This document shows, in pieces, positions 1 to 5,439 of a DNA stretch of 6,052 bases. The notes below the pieces were generated by a model. That model searched no databases. It was given only the letters and a program-made list of their open reading frames with translations, and was not told where the DNA came from. The stretch's first letter is position 1; every line of letters begins with the position of its first letter. The position numbers and the translations under genes are program-made. Origin of the DNA: a bacterium (lineage in GTDB: Bacteria > Actinomycetota > Acidimicrobiia > Acidimicrobiales > Bin134); contig JAPPKI010000059.1 of the NCBI GenBank assembly GCA_028820035.1, forward strand, positions 1-6,052, read 5' to 3'.

Positions 1-2
1 AC

Positions 3-122
3 CTCAAAGAGGTGGTATACACCATGCGCTACGACGAGGCGTCGGCCCGCTACGCTGATTTCGGGCCCTTTTACACTGGCTTGGTGGCCCCTGTCGAGAA
101 AGTGCTCGACAGGCTGCTGTGA
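3..122 (+). CDS. hemQ: C-terminal tail of chlorite dismutase-family heme synthase (ChdC/HemQ-like), partial
   Basis: An open frame enters from the left edge and ends at TGA 120-122, giving 39 residues. The tail contains VVYTMRYDEASARYADFGPF followed shortly by YTGL. That pattern (a basic/acidic 'MR-DEASA-Y' stretch, then 'FGPF' and an aromatic-x-G) resembles what I remember of the C-terminus of ChdC/HemQ proteins. In Gram-positive bacteria these convert coproheme to heme b by oxidative decarboxylation, using hydrogen peroxide, in the cytoplasm. The heme-ligand histidine and the rest of the protein lie outside the window, so activity cannot be judged. The next gene starts 28 nt after the stop on the same strand, so read-through transcription is possible. 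The identification rests on a short stretch recognised from memory. Confidence 0.68.
   Translation, partial: LKEVVYTMRYDEASARYADFGPFYTGLVAPVEKVLDRLL
90..113. repeat. Perfect 9-bp inverted repeat (hairpin) at the end of the hemQ-like gene
   Basis: CCTGTCGAG (90-98) pairs without mismatch with CTCGACAGG (105-113) around a six-base loop AAAGTG. It lies inside the last codons of the hemQ-like frame, 7 nt before its stop codon ends the gene region. No T-run follows, so it is not a classic intrinsic terminator. It could attenuate or stabilise a transcript running into the downstream lipoprotein gene, or it could be chance. Confidence 0.6.
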
Positions 123-138
123 CGAGGCATTTATCGGG

Positions 139-144
139 AGGAGG
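139..144 (+). promoter_or_regulatory. Strong Shine-Dalgarno site (AGGAGG) for the solute-binding protein
   Basis: The purine run GGGAGGAGGAG (136-146) contains a perfect AGGAGG at 139-144. It lies 6 nt before GTG 151 but only 3 nt before TTG 148, which favours GTG 151 as the start. A GGGAGG at 136-141 would be 6 nt from TTG 148, so the alternative is not excluded. Confidence 0.75.
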
Positions 145-150
145 AGATTG

Positions 151-1395
151 GTGAAGAGGCGATTTCTCAAGCTGGCAGCCGCCACAGCACTGGTTGCTTT
201 GGCTGTGGCGGGGTGCGGTGGCGATGACGACGGCCCAACGCCGGCTCAACCCGCGCCGTCGGTTGAGCCCGCCGGGGGCGGGGACGAGTTGGTGGTAGGG
301 CGGATCTTGCCCGAAACCGGACTCTTGTCGACCCTCTCGCCAGCCATGGTCGTCGCGGTGGATCTGGCCGTCGAAGACATAAAGGCCGCCGGTGGAAACA
401 TCCGGCTGCTGAGGGCTGATTCGCAGACCGATCCCGATGTGGCGCCCGAGGCCGTCAACCGCCTGCTTGGGGAGGGCGCGCAGGTGATTGTGGGCGCCTC
501 CGCCTCGGGAGTGTCGCAGTCATTCATCCAGACCCTCTACGACGCCCAGATTCCCCAGTGCTCGCCCTCCAATACATCACCGTCGTTTTCCACCCAGGAG
601 AACGCCGCCTTCTATTTCCGCACCGTGCCGCCAGACCAAGCGGTGTCGCTCATACTGGCCCAGATCGTGGCCGCTGACGGGGCGACGAACGTGGCGATCC
701 CCGCCCGGGCCGACGACTGGGGCAACAACCTTTCCCGATTGATGGCAGACCGCCTAGCTGATCTCGGTGTGAACGCCGAAGTGTTCGCCTACGACGACGA
801 CGCCACCAGCTTCGATCCCACGGTGGCCGCGATAGAGGCCATGGGACCAGACGCAGTGGTGCTGGTGACATTCGCCGAGGGCGCTCAGATCATCAGGAGT
901 CTGCTGGAGGCCGGCGTGCCTCCAACCGCCATGTACGCCACCGATGGCACCTACGATTTGAACCTTCCCGAAATGGTCGACCCCAACAACCCCAACGTTC
1001 TCGACGGGATGGTTATGACTGCCGCAGGCGGCAGCAGCGAGTTCAGCGAGCGCCTCGTGGATCTGACCGACGGCAACGTGCTCTACGGAGGCCAGGCCTA
1101 CGACTGCGTCATGATCTTGGCGTTGGCCGCCCGGGCCGCGGGCTCCAATGACGGCCCGGCGATCATCGAACAGGTCGGCAAGGTGACCAGCGTCGGACAG
1201 CAATGCCGCGAGTACGGCGAATGCGCGGCCTTGATCGACGCCGGGGTAGACATCGACTACGAGGGTGTGTCAGGGCCGCTGGCGCTGGACGAAGTTGGCG
1301 ACCCCACATTCGGGCGCTACGTGGTGGCCCAATTCATAGACGGCACCCTCACCGTTATCGACAGCCAAGACGTAGATCTGACCACCCTGGGCTGA
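151..1395 (+). CDS. Lipoprotein solute-binding protein of a branched-chain amino acid/amide ABC transporter (LivK-like)
   Basis: The 414-residue product begins with a basic patch (KRR) and a hydrophobic segment ending in the lipobox V-A-G-C, with the lipidated cysteine at residue 22. A low-complexity G/D/P/A linker follows to about residue 45, as expected for a membrane-anchored extracytoplasmic protein. The rest looks like a type 1 periplasmic-binding fold of the Peripla_BP_6 kind. It has a first strand VVGRILPETG, an early helix with VDLAVEDIKAAGG, the strand QVIVGASASG in the ligand-cleft region, and a late block YEGVSGPLALDEVGDP typical of Liv-type binding proteins. Two close cysteines (352 and 358, in QCREYGEC) may form a disulfide. 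Length is normal for the family. The ligand is not readable from sequence; branched-chain amino acids, other amino acids, amides or urea are all possible. GTG 151 is preferred over TTG 148 because of the AGGAGG spacing. No permease follows directly; LivH/LivM lie 2.8 kb downstream. Confidence 0.9.
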   Translation: MKRRFLKLAAATALVALAVAGCGGDDDGPTPAQPAPSVEPAGGGDELVVGRILPETGLLSTLSPAMVVAVDLAVEDIKAAGGNIRLLRADSQTDPDVAPEAVNRLLGEGAQVIVGASASGVSQSFIQTLYDAQIPQCSPSNTSPSFSTQENAAFYFRTVPPDQAVSLILAQIVAADGATNVAIPARADDWGNNLSRLMADRLADLGVNAEVFAYDDDATSFDPTVAAIEAMGPDAVVLVTFAEGAQIIRSLLEAGVPPTAMYATDGTYDLNLPEMVDPNNPNVLDGMVMTAAGGSSEFSERLVDLTDGNVLYGGQAYDCVMILALAARAAGSNDGPAIIEQVGKVTSVGQQCREYGECAALIDAGVDIDYEGVSGPLALDEVGDPTFGRYVVAQFIDGTLTVIDSQDVDLTTLG

Positions 1396-1440
1396 GCCAG
1401 CACCGCGGTAACCACGCCGGACGAGGCTGCCGCGGGCAGA

Positions 1441-2637
1441 TCAGCTGTTGTAGGCCGTCTCGGCGTGGAGCGACTGGTCGAGGCCGACGCTCTCGTCGTC
1501 GGCGGAGGCCCGGATCCCGATGGTGCGGTGGAGCACCAAGGCGATGATGTAGGTGGCCACGAAGCTAAAGGCCATCACCGCCACGATGGAGATGATCTGG
1601 TTGGCCAGCAGCTCGCCGCCGCCGAAGAACACGCCGTCGATGAAGTCCTCGCCTTCGATGGCCCCGGAGTCGGCGAAGAACCCGATCAGCACCCCGCCGA
1701 TGATGCCGCCGAACATGTGGATGCCCACCACGTCGAGGCTGTCGTCGTAGCGGTAGCGCAGCTTCAGCCCGATGGCCAAAAAGCACAGAACCCCGGCCGC
1801 GGCGCCGATCACGATGGAAGACATTGCCCCCACGAAACCGGCCGCCGGGGTGATGGCCACCAGCGCGGCCACGATGCCCGAGGCCATGCCCAATGCGGTG
1901 GGCTTGCCGTCTTTGATGGTCTCGGCCACCATCCAGGCGCACAGCCCGGCAGCCGCGGCCAAGAACGTGGTCAAAAAGGCGTGGGAGGCCCTGCCGTCGG
2001 AAGCCAGCGCCGATCCGGCGTTGAACCCGAACCAGCCGAACCACAGAATGCCGGCGCCCAGCAGAACTAGCGGCAGGTTGTGGGGGAAATCCACGTCGCG
2101 TGGCCAGCCCTTTCGGGGGCCGAGGACGAGAACCAGGGCCAGAGCCGCCGCCCCGGCGTTGATGTGGATGGCGGTGCCGCCGGCGAAGTCGTGGGCGGGG
2201 AGATTGTAGATCCAGCCTTCGCCGCCGTAGATCCAATAGACCACCGGCGAATACACGATGAACGACCACAACGGTACGAAGATGGCCCAGGCCGAGAACT
2301 TCATCCTCCCGGCCACTGCGCCGGAGATGAGCGCAGGGGTGATGGCGGCGAAGGTCATGCCGAACACGAATTCCCGCTTGGCCACCATGTCGTCGACCCC
2401 GTTGAGCCAGAAGGCGTCGAAGTCTCCGAACAGCGGGAAGTCCCAATCCCCGGAGGCAAACCCGTATCCGACCACCGCCCACAGAATGGGGACGATGCCC
2501 AGGCAATACAGGTTCATGTTCATCATATTGAGAACGTTCTTCTGGCCGACCATGCCCCCGTAGAACAAGGCCAGGCCCGGCACCATGAACAAGACCAGCG
2601 CAGCAGATACGAGTACCCATGCGGTATCAGCGTCCAT
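1441..2637 (-). CDS. amtB: Ammonium channel/transporter, Amt family
   Basis: This 398-residue integral membrane protein has about 11 hydrophobic helices and conducts ammonium across the cytoplasmic membrane. Family landmarks, numbered on E. coli AmtB, are present. The first pore phenylalanine is F96 (F107), in TFAAITPALISG. The DFAGGT motif carries D150 (D160), and the twin pore histidines are H158 (H168) and H307 (H318). The second pore phenylalanine and the serine of the S1 site lie in WFGFNAGS (F205, S209; F215, S219). The residue aligning with W148 is Y137, in YWIYGG. No cleavable signal peptide is apparent, unlike E. coli AmtB. The C-terminus, ending GLDQSLHAETAYNS, closely resembles the E. 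coli tail, whose cytoplasmic region binds GlnK. No glnK is adjacent. ATG 2637 is chosen over GTG 2640 because GGAG lies 5 nt before the ATG and only 2 nt before the GTG. It converges with the upstream binding-protein gene, leaving 45 nt between the stops. Confidence 0.96.
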   Translation of the reverse strand: MDADTAWVLVSAALVLFMVPGLALFYGGMVGQKNVLNMMNMNLYCLGIVPILWAVVGYGFASGDWDFPLFGDFDAFWLNGVDDMVAKREFVFGMTFAAITPALISGAVAGRMKFSAWAIFVPLWSFIVYSPVVYWIYGGEGWIYNLPAHDFAGGTAIHINAGAAALALVLVLGPRKGWPRDVDFPHNLPLVLLGAGILWFGWFGFNAGSALASDGRASHAFLTTFLAAAAGLCAWMVAETIKDGKPTALGMASGIVAALVAITPAAGFVGAMSSIVIGAAAGVLCFLAIGLKLRYRYDDSLDVVGIHMFGGIIGGVLIGFFADSGAIEGEDFIDGVFFGGGELLANQIISIVAVMAFSFVATYIIALVLHRTIGIRASADDESVGLDQSLHAETAYNS

Positions 2638-2642
2638 CACTA

Positions 2643-2650
2643 CTCCCCTT
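2643..2650 (-). promoter_or_regulatory. Ribosome binding site of amtB
   Basis: On the minus strand AAGGGGAG precedes adjacent GTG (2640) and ATG (2637) codons. The GGAG core lies 5 nt from the ATG and 2 nt from the GTG, so it decides for the ATG. The rest of the 83-nt gap to the upstream gene (2638-2720) shows no convincing -35/-10 pair or terminator. The best -10-like element is CATACT (minus strand, 2688-2683), without a recognisable -35. Confidence 0.65.
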
Positions 2651-2720
2651 GGTTGACGAGTCTTCCGCCTGTTGGCACCGTCAGTATGTCAGGTTTGATG
2701 GGGATGGCCCTGAACTGTCT

Positions 2721-3191
2721 CTAACCGGACTGGCGGTGGCGGCGGCGGTGTACGAACGCCTTGGCCGCCCCCCACTCCAGCCCGGGAACTTGCAGTTCAG
2801 GGTGGATGTCGGCGAACGATGCCGGAGTCAGGTCGTAGACGTCGTCGGGGAAGCGGTCGACGGCGAAGTCATCCCTCTGTACTGGGGTGACGCCAGCCGC
2901 CTGGAGCACTCTGGTGGGGTACCTCACCGCCCGACGCAGGACGGACAGGGGGTTCTCCGACTGTTCGTCGATATCGGTGGCCAGCAGCCGGGCCACTTCT
3001 TCGCCGATCTCAGATGCGGCGGCGGACCCGGCAGCCTCAGCCGCCTCTCGGACCCCTGCGCCCATCTCTGGCAGCCGGCCCTCCACGGCCGACACCACCC
3101 AGCCGGGCAGGGCTTGGCTGATTCCCTCCGACAGCACCTGAGCGCACTCGAAAAGCCGCTGTTCGGCGGCCCAAAGCCCGTCGTTGGCCAT
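2721..3191 (-). CDS. Conserved hypothetical protein (actinobacterial type), 156 aa
   Basis: I cannot assign a function. The product is soluble-looking, with no signal peptide or membrane segment. Residues 10-75 are rich in alanine and glutamate and probably helical (VREAAEAAGSAAASEIGEEV). A conserved-looking core follows: NPLSVLRRAVRYPTRVL at about 80-96, then RDDFAVDRFPDDVYDLTPAS at about 106-125, then GLEWGAAKAFVHRRRHR at about 137-153. I recall the 'FPDDVYDLTPASFAD...WGAAKA' block from uncharacterised proteins in many actinobacteria, but cannot check it here. ATG 3191 is chosen because AGGA lies 7 nt upstream. A longer reading from TTG 3236 (171 aa) would overlap the larE stop as TTGA, but lacks a ribosome binding site and would add a near-copy of the N-terminus (NDGLWAAE twice). 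It lies 41 nt after larE on the same strand and 83 nt before amtB, so co-transcription with larE is likely. Confidence 0.8.
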   Translation of the reverse strand: MANDGLWAAEQRLFECAQVLSEGISQALPGWVVSAVEGRLPEMGAGVREAAEAAGSAAASEIGEEVARLLATDIDEQSENPLSVLRRAVRYPTRVLQAAGVTPVQRDDFAVDRFPDDVYDLTPASFADIHPELQVPGLEWGAAKAFVHRRRHRQSG

Positions 3192-3232
3192 CTTGGCGTC
3201 CTGCGACTCGGCGGCCCAAAGCCCGTCGTTGG
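3163..3232. repeat. Two-copy direct repeat, 25 nt identical, 45-nt period
   Basis: Copies at 3163-3187 and 3208-3232 are identical over 25 nt (TCGGCGGCCCAAAG then CCCGTCGTTGG). After a single mismatch the next two bases also match. The 20-nt spacer shows no clear similarity to other DNA here. Because the period is a multiple of three, the duplication keeps frame: the minus strand encodes NDGLWAAE twice, once just after ATG 3191 and once upstream of it. This looks like a tandem duplication of the hypothetical gene's beginning into the gap after larE. Confidence 0.9.
3199..3202 (-). promoter_or_regulatory. Ribosome binding site (AGGA) deciding the hypothetical gene's start
   Basis: Read on the minus strand, AGGA (complement of TCCT 3199-3202) sits 7 nt before ATG 3191. 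No comparable purine run precedes the competing TTG at 3236, where the upstream sequence is pyrimidine-rich (the larE end). Confidence 0.5.
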
Positions 3233-4105
3233 TCAAGGGAGCGGGGCCGACGAGTGCAGACCTAACGCGGCGTTCAAATTGCCGGAGCGGAGGCCTTCCA
3301 AGTCGAGCGTGGCGTAGCGGTATCCGGCGTCACGCACGGCCTGCACCACCGCGTCCCGCTGGGCCACCACGTCGGTCAACCGCTCTTCGGGCACTTCGAT
3401 GCGGGCCAGATCACCGTAGTGGCGCACCCGCAGCTCGGCGAAGCCCATCTGCCTCAGGGCGGCCTCGGCGTCTTCCACCGACGCCAGCGCGCCCAGCGTC
3501 ACCGGCGTCCCGTAGGGGATCCGGGAGGCCAGGCACGGGGCGGCCGGCTTGTCCCAGGTGCGAAGCCCCAGCCGCTGCGACCATTCCCGAACGTCGGCTT
3601 TGGAGAATCCGGCGTCCGCCAAAGGGAACACCGCGCCCCGCTCGGCCGCGGCCCGCTGCCCTGGACGATGGTCGCCTAAGTCGTCGGTGTTCACCCCCAG
3701 CGCCACCGTGTACGAGTCGGCCGCCGCCAGCGGGGCCACAGCATCCATCAGCGCATCCTTGCACCAGTAGCACCGCTCGCCGTCGTTGGCCACGTAGGCG
3801 GCCTGCTCCATCTCGGCGGTGTGTACCTCGCGCCACTGAAGCCCCCACTCGGAGGCCAGCGACGCGCAGTCTCGGCGCTCGGCCTCGGCCAGCGACGGCG
3901 ACACCGCGGTCACCGCCTGGGCTCGGTCGCCCAGCACGTCGTGGGCCACCCAGGCCAGGAACGAGGAATCGACCCCGCCGCTGAAAGCCACCATCACCCG
4001 GTCCATCTCGGCCAGATCACTCCGCAACCGCTCCCAGTCGCCCACGCCACCATTGTGGTCTTTCACTGGCTGCCCGTGAAACGGGGAGCAGAAATAATCG
4101 GTCAC
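3233..4105 (-). CDS. larE: LarE-type ATP-dependent sulfur transferase (PP-loop family)
   Basis: The 290-residue product carries a PP-loop ATP pyrophosphatase signature, VAFSGGVDSS, with SGGVDSS at about 42-48. Further LarE-like blocks are GVNTDDLGDHRPG, CLASRIPYGTPVT (Cys191), ARIEVPEERL and GYRYATLDLEGLRSGNLN. LarE adenylates the nicotinate-derived precursor and gives it sulfur while building the nickel-pincer nucleotide of lactate racemase-type enzymes. In Lactobacillus plantarum LarE the equivalent of Cys191 is the sacrificial sulfur donor. This protein also has a CxxC pair (Cys112, Cys115, in RCYWCK), the three-cysteine form known from Thermotoga maritima LarE, where an iron-sulfur cluster is bound. 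The start is uncertain. GTG 4105 has GGAG 9 nt upstream. GTG 4120 (295 aa) lacks a site. GTG 4045 (270 aa) fits the usual family N-terminus best but has poor spacing. No larA, larB or larC is in the window. Confidence 0.88.
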   Translation of the reverse strand: MTDYFCSPFHGQPVKDHNGGVGDWERLRSDLAEMDRVMVAFSGGVDSSFLAWVAHDVLGDRAQAVTAVSPSLAEAERRDCASLASEWGLQWREVHTAEMEQAAYVANDGERCYWCKDALMDAVAPLAAADSYTVALGVNTDDLGDHRPGQRAAAERGAVFPLADAGFSKADVREWSQRLGLRTWDKPAAPCLASRIPYGTPVTLGALASVEDAEAALRQMGFAELRVRHYGDLARIEVPEERLTDVVAQRDAVVQAVRDAGYRYATLDLEGLRSGNLNAALGLHSSAPLP

Positions 4106-4107
4106 TG

Positions 4108-4137
4108 TTGACCGCTCCACTAGGCGCCATGTACTAG
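4108..4137 (+). promoter_or_regulatory. Possible promoter for livH-livM
   Basis: TTGACC (4108-4113, five of six to the -35 consensus) is followed after 18 nt by TACTAG (4132-4137), a weak -10 matching three of six. Transcription would begin near 4144, leaving a leader of only about 12 nt before ATG 4156. That agrees with the lack of a Shine-Dalgarno sequence there. The position between divergent genes makes a promoter expected; the exact boxes are a guess. Confidence 0.3.
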
Positions 4138-4139
4138 GC
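4119..4139. repeat. Short direct repeat ACTAGGC in the larE/livH divergent region
   Basis: ACTAGGC occurs at 4119-4125 and 4133-4139 (14-nt spacing), flanking a GGCGCC palindrome at 4123-4128 that overlaps the first copy. The pair lies between the proposed -35 and the start of livH, where an operator could sit. Both copies contain CTAG, a tetranucleotide that is scarce in many bacterial genomes. The functional meaning is unproven. Confidence 0.4.
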
Positions 4140-4155
4140 AGTAGCGTGATTCTGG

Positions 4156-5439
4156 ATGCGGAGATGGGTCGCGCTCGTAGGACTCTTGCTTAGCCTCATT
4201 CTGGTCTGGGCAGGTTCTGCCACAGCCCAGTCTGGAGACGAAGCCGACGGCTCTCAGCCGACGGTGCTGGAGGGCACCCTTCGATTGGGCTTCGACCAGT
4301 TTTTCGCCGGAGTTGAGATCACCGTGGCCGACCAATCCGGTGCGAGAATCGGCCAGGCAGTCACCGATGCCGAAGGCCAATGGTCAGTGGCGGTGCCCGG
4401 TTCCGGCACGTACCGGGTCGCCCTTGACGAAGGCACACTCCCCGATGGGGTCGGGTTGAGGCAGGGGTTCGAGTCCACCGTCGAGGTGGCGGTGACCGAT
4501 GGTGCCTCCCGAGCGGTGGTGTTTGCAGTAGGCGAAGCCCCCAAAGGCACCCCATTCGGGGAGCGGGCGGCGCAAACGGTGTTCAACGGCCTGAAATTCG
4601 GTTTGATCATCGCCATGAGCGCCATCGGTCTGTCGCTCATCTACGGAACCACCGGCCTGGTCAATTTCGCCCACGGGGAGTTGGTGACCTTCGGCGCGGT
4701 CATCGCCTGGTACTTCAACAGCTCTTGGGGCGAGCTGAACCTGATTGCGGCCGCCGTGGTGACCATGATCGTGTGCGGAATGCTGGGTGCCGGGCTGGAA
4801 ACCGGATTGTTCCGCCCACTGCGCTACCGACGGTTTGGCGTCTTCCAGCTTGTGGTGGTCACCATCGGTTTGTCATTGCTCGGTCGCCAGGTGATCCAGC
4901 TGTTCTTCGGGGCTGAGCCCCTTCCCTACACCGACTTCCAAGTGCAGAAGCGATGGGAGTTCGGACCCTGGGCGGTGACGCCCCGGGAGCTGATCACCGT
5001 GGCAGTCATAATCGCCATTCTGCTGGCCGTGGGGCTGATGCTCCAGTGGACCCGCTTCGGCAAGGCCACCCGGGCGGTATCGGACAACGCCAGCCTGGCC
5101 GAGGCGTCGGGCATCAATGTGAACCGGGTTGTGCTGATGGTGTGGACCATGGGGGCCGCCCTGGCCGGACTCGGCGGGGTGTTCCAGGGTCTCGACACAG
5201 ACATCGACCCGTTCTTGGGATTCCAGCTCTTGTTGTTGATCTTCGCCGGGGTGGAGCTCGGCGGGCTGGGCACGGCGTTCGGCGCGCTGGCCGGATCGCT
5301 GATCATTGGCATGTCCACCGAGGTGAGCACGCTGTGGATCTCGCCCGAGCTGAAGTTCGTAGTGCCACTGGTCGCCCTCATCCTCATTCTGCTGTTCCGG
5401 CCCCAGGGCCTGTTCGGGATCAAGGCGCGGGTGGGATAA
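4156..5439 (+). CDS. livH: Branched-chain amino acid ABC transporter permease LivH with an N-terminal secreted beta-rich domain
   Basis: This 427-residue protein has three parts. Residues 1-24 form a signal peptide (MRRW, hydrophobic core, likely cut at A-T-A before Q25). Residues about 35-125 form a soluble beta-sandwich-like domain resembling carboxypeptidase-regulatory/Ig-type modules: GVEITVADQSG, then VTDAEGQWSVAVPGSGTYRV. Residues about 143-427 are a complete LivH permease. Its marks are IGLSLIYGTTGLVNFAHGE near 157-174, the coupling-loop motif RFGKATRAVSDN at 300-311 that should contact the ATPase, and the C-terminal LLFRPQGLFG. Together with LivM it forms the membrane channel of an importer for branched-chain or related amino acids. 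E. coli LivH is about 308 residues; the excess here is the front domain. ATG 4156 is the only sensible start, because an in-frame TGA lies at 4147-4149. No clear ribosome binding site precedes it. It is divergent from larE. Confidence 0.95.
   Translation: MRRWVALVGLLLSLILVWAGSATAQSGDEADGSQPTVLEGTLRLGFDQFFAGVEITVADQSGARIGQAVTDAEGQWSVAVPGSGTYRVALDEGTLPDGVGLRQGFESTVEVAVTDGASRAVVFAVGEAPKGTPFGERAAQTVFNGLKFGLIIAMSAIGLSLIYGTTGLVNFAHGELVTFGAVIAWYFNSSWGELNLIAAAVVTMIVCGMLGAGLETGLFRPLRYRRFGVFQLVVVTIGLSLLGRQVIQLFFGAEPLPYTDFQVQKRWEFGPWAVTPRELITVAVIIAILLAVGLMLQWTRFGKATRAVSDNASLAEASGINVNRVVLMVWTMGAALAGLGGVFQGLDTDIDPFLGFQLLLLIFAGVELGGLGTAFGALAGSLIIGMSTEVSTLWISPELKFVVPLVALILILLFRPQGLFGIKARVG

Noticed and set aside
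123..150. Possible small gene or separate promoter between the hemQ-like gene and the binding protein
   Set aside because: The 28-nt gap holds only the ribosome binding region; there is no room for a full promoter, although one could lie inside the hemQ-like coding sequence.
1427..1439. Stem-loop CTGCC-GCG-GGCAG between the convergent binding-protein and amtB genes, considered as a shared terminator
   Set aside because: Only five base pairs with a three-base loop and no T-run on either strand. Such stems are common in GC-rich DNA.
1465..2070. Long open frames overlapping amtB on both strands (for example 1465-2070 plus and 1565-2620 minus in another frame)
   Set aside because: They are shadows of amtB in GC-rich sequence: composition is Arg/Gly/His- or Asp/Gly/His-rich, with no domain pattern, while the amtB frame has all family landmarks.
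2654..2683. TGACG...CGTCA inverted repeat and GTCAG direct repeat upstream of amtB, considered as a nitrogen-regulator operator
   Set aside because: Five-base arms with a 20-nt gap, and no resemblance to the GlnR or NtrC sites I know.
2619..3317. Plus-strand open frame of 232 codons opposite the hypothetical gene
   Set aside because: No recognisable motif. The minus-strand frame there has a ribosome binding site, a coherent protein and the right operon position.
3184..3984. Plus-strand open frame of 266 codons opposite larE
   Set aside because: Extremely Pro/Arg/Ala-rich translation typical of an antisense shadow; larE is unmistakable on the other strand.
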